Shown: one piece after another, positions 4,801 to 5,321 of the stretch | Layout of the letters: each line of letters begins with the position of its first letter | Position numbering within the stretch: position 1 is the stretch's first letter | From: an uncultured Blautia sp. | GTDB lineage: Bacteria; Bacillota; Clostridia; Lachnospirales; Lachnospiraceae | Assembly: GCA_934378195.1 (NCBI GenBank) | Contig: CAKRPO010000092.1 | Span: 1 to 5,321 of the forward strand | Reading direction: 5' to 3' | Length of the DNA stretch: 5,321 bases | Position numbers and translations under genes: made by a program | The notes under the pieces: model-generated | What the model saw: only the letters and a program-made list of their open reading frames with translations | Told to the model about the DNA's origin: nothing | Databases searched by the model: none

Positions 4801-5321
4801 TTGGAAACCAGAGAAATACTGACAAGATTTAAAAATGGCGAACTGACGATGGAAGAAGCAGAGCACTTTTTTCGCAAAGAGCCGTTTGAAGAAATGGATG
4901 GATATGCTAAGTTGGATTCGCACAGAGAAATTCGGTCAGGATTTCCGGAAGTGATTTTTTGCAGTGGGAAGGCAGATCAGCATTTTGTACATATTTTTCA
5001 GAGGCTTTATGAAGATAACGGGGAAGTGTTTGGAACAAGAGCGTCCAGACATCAGTATGAACTTGTCAGAAACCTTCTTCCCGGTGTACAGTATGACGAG
5101 CTGTCACGCATTATTAAGATTGAAAAAAAAGAAAAAGAACATATCGGTAAAATCGCAGTATGCACTGCAGGAACAGCAGATATTGCGGTGGCGGAAGAAG
5201 CAGCCCAGACTGCAGAATATTTTGGTTCACACGTAGATCGGATCTTTGATGTGGGCGTGAGTGGCATTCACAGATTGTTTTCCAGATTGGATGTGATCCA
5301 GGATGCCAATTGTGTGATCGC
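4801..5321 (+). CDS. larB: LarB, nickel pincer cofactor biosynthesis protein, N-terminal part
   Basis: The first 173 residues are present; the window edge cuts off the rest of a protein usually about 250 aa. By family knowledge LarB carboxylates the pyridinium ring of nicotinic acid adenine dinucleotide and releases AMP. This gives the biscarboxylate mononucleotide that LarE and LarC turn into the nickel-pincer cofactor of LarA-type racemases and epimerases. Seen here are the helical N-terminal region (ILTRFKNGELTMEEAEHFF), the signature DSHREIRSGFPEVIFCSGK (39-57), and the start of the PurE-like domain: VCTAGTADIAVAEEAAQTAEYFG (about 120-142) and DRIFDVGVSGIHRL (146-159). The catalytic cysteine of characterised LarB lies beyond the window. 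The start is TTG at 4801, 6 bases after a full AGGAGGT (4788-4794), and aligns with the usual LarB N-terminus. The frame is open further upstream but has no better start. An A8 run is at 5123-5130. larC, larE and larA are not in view. Confidence 0.93.
   Translation, partial: METREILTRFKNGELTMEEAEHFFRKEPFEEMDGYAKLDSHREIRSGFPEVIFCSGKADQHFVHIFQRLYEDNGEVFGTRASRHQYELVRNLLPGVQYDELSRIIKIEKKEKEHIGKIAVCTAGTADIAVAEEAAQTAEYFGSHVDRIFDVGVSGIHRLFSRLDVIQDANCVI

Noticed and set aside
4130..4825. A 231-codon open frame on the minus strand across the peptidase-like gene and the larB start
   Set aside because: It overlaps two plus-strand genes with good starts, has no ribosome binding site, and its translation is low-complexity and unlike a folded protein.

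Overview
The window (about 43% GC by eye) carries the end of one gene, four complete genes and the start of a sixth. Strong Shine-Dalgarno sequences (GGAGGT, AGGAGG), GTG and TTG starts, TATAAT-type promoters with extended -10 elements, T-rich hairpin terminators and a secreted FN3 plus bacterial Ig-like protein all suggest a low-to-mid-GC Gram-positive. The style is that of a gut Clostridia/Lachnospiraceae genome. The lineage is inferred from style and not proven by any marker gene here.

Layout: (1) 1-330, +, the C-terminal 109 residues of an FAD-dependent dehydrogenase of the COG2509 type. (2) 345-382, a bidirectional terminator shared with the convergent next gene. (3) 412-1287, -, an aldose 1-epimerase-family protein of the LacX type. 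(4) 1288-1460, a divergent promoter region. (5) 1461-2585, +, a secreted protein with FN3, a BIG_2-like domain and an unrecognised C-terminal domain. (6) 2600-2634, a second bidirectional terminator. (7) 2658-3887, -, a DAACS-family sodium/amino-acid symporter whose acidic-side-chain ligands are replaced. (8) 3888-4114, a second divergent promoter region, with a near-consensus promoter and several inverted repeats. (9) 4115-4738, +, an unrecognised protein that looks like a papain/C39-type cysteine peptidase. (10) 4801-5321, +, the N-terminal part of larB, the first enzyme of nickel-pincer nucleotide synthesis.

The first four transcription units alternate in strand and share terminators in the convergent gaps and promoters in the divergent gaps, so they are probably independent single-gene units and not a pathway. 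Only the peptidase-like gene and larB look co-transcribed: same strand, a 62-bp gap and no terminator between them. No mobile element, CRISPR array, tRNA or rRNA was seen. The points most worth following up are the symporter's altered substrate site, the peptidase-like gene beside larB, the C-terminal domain of the secreted protein, and small leader structures before the symporter and larB.
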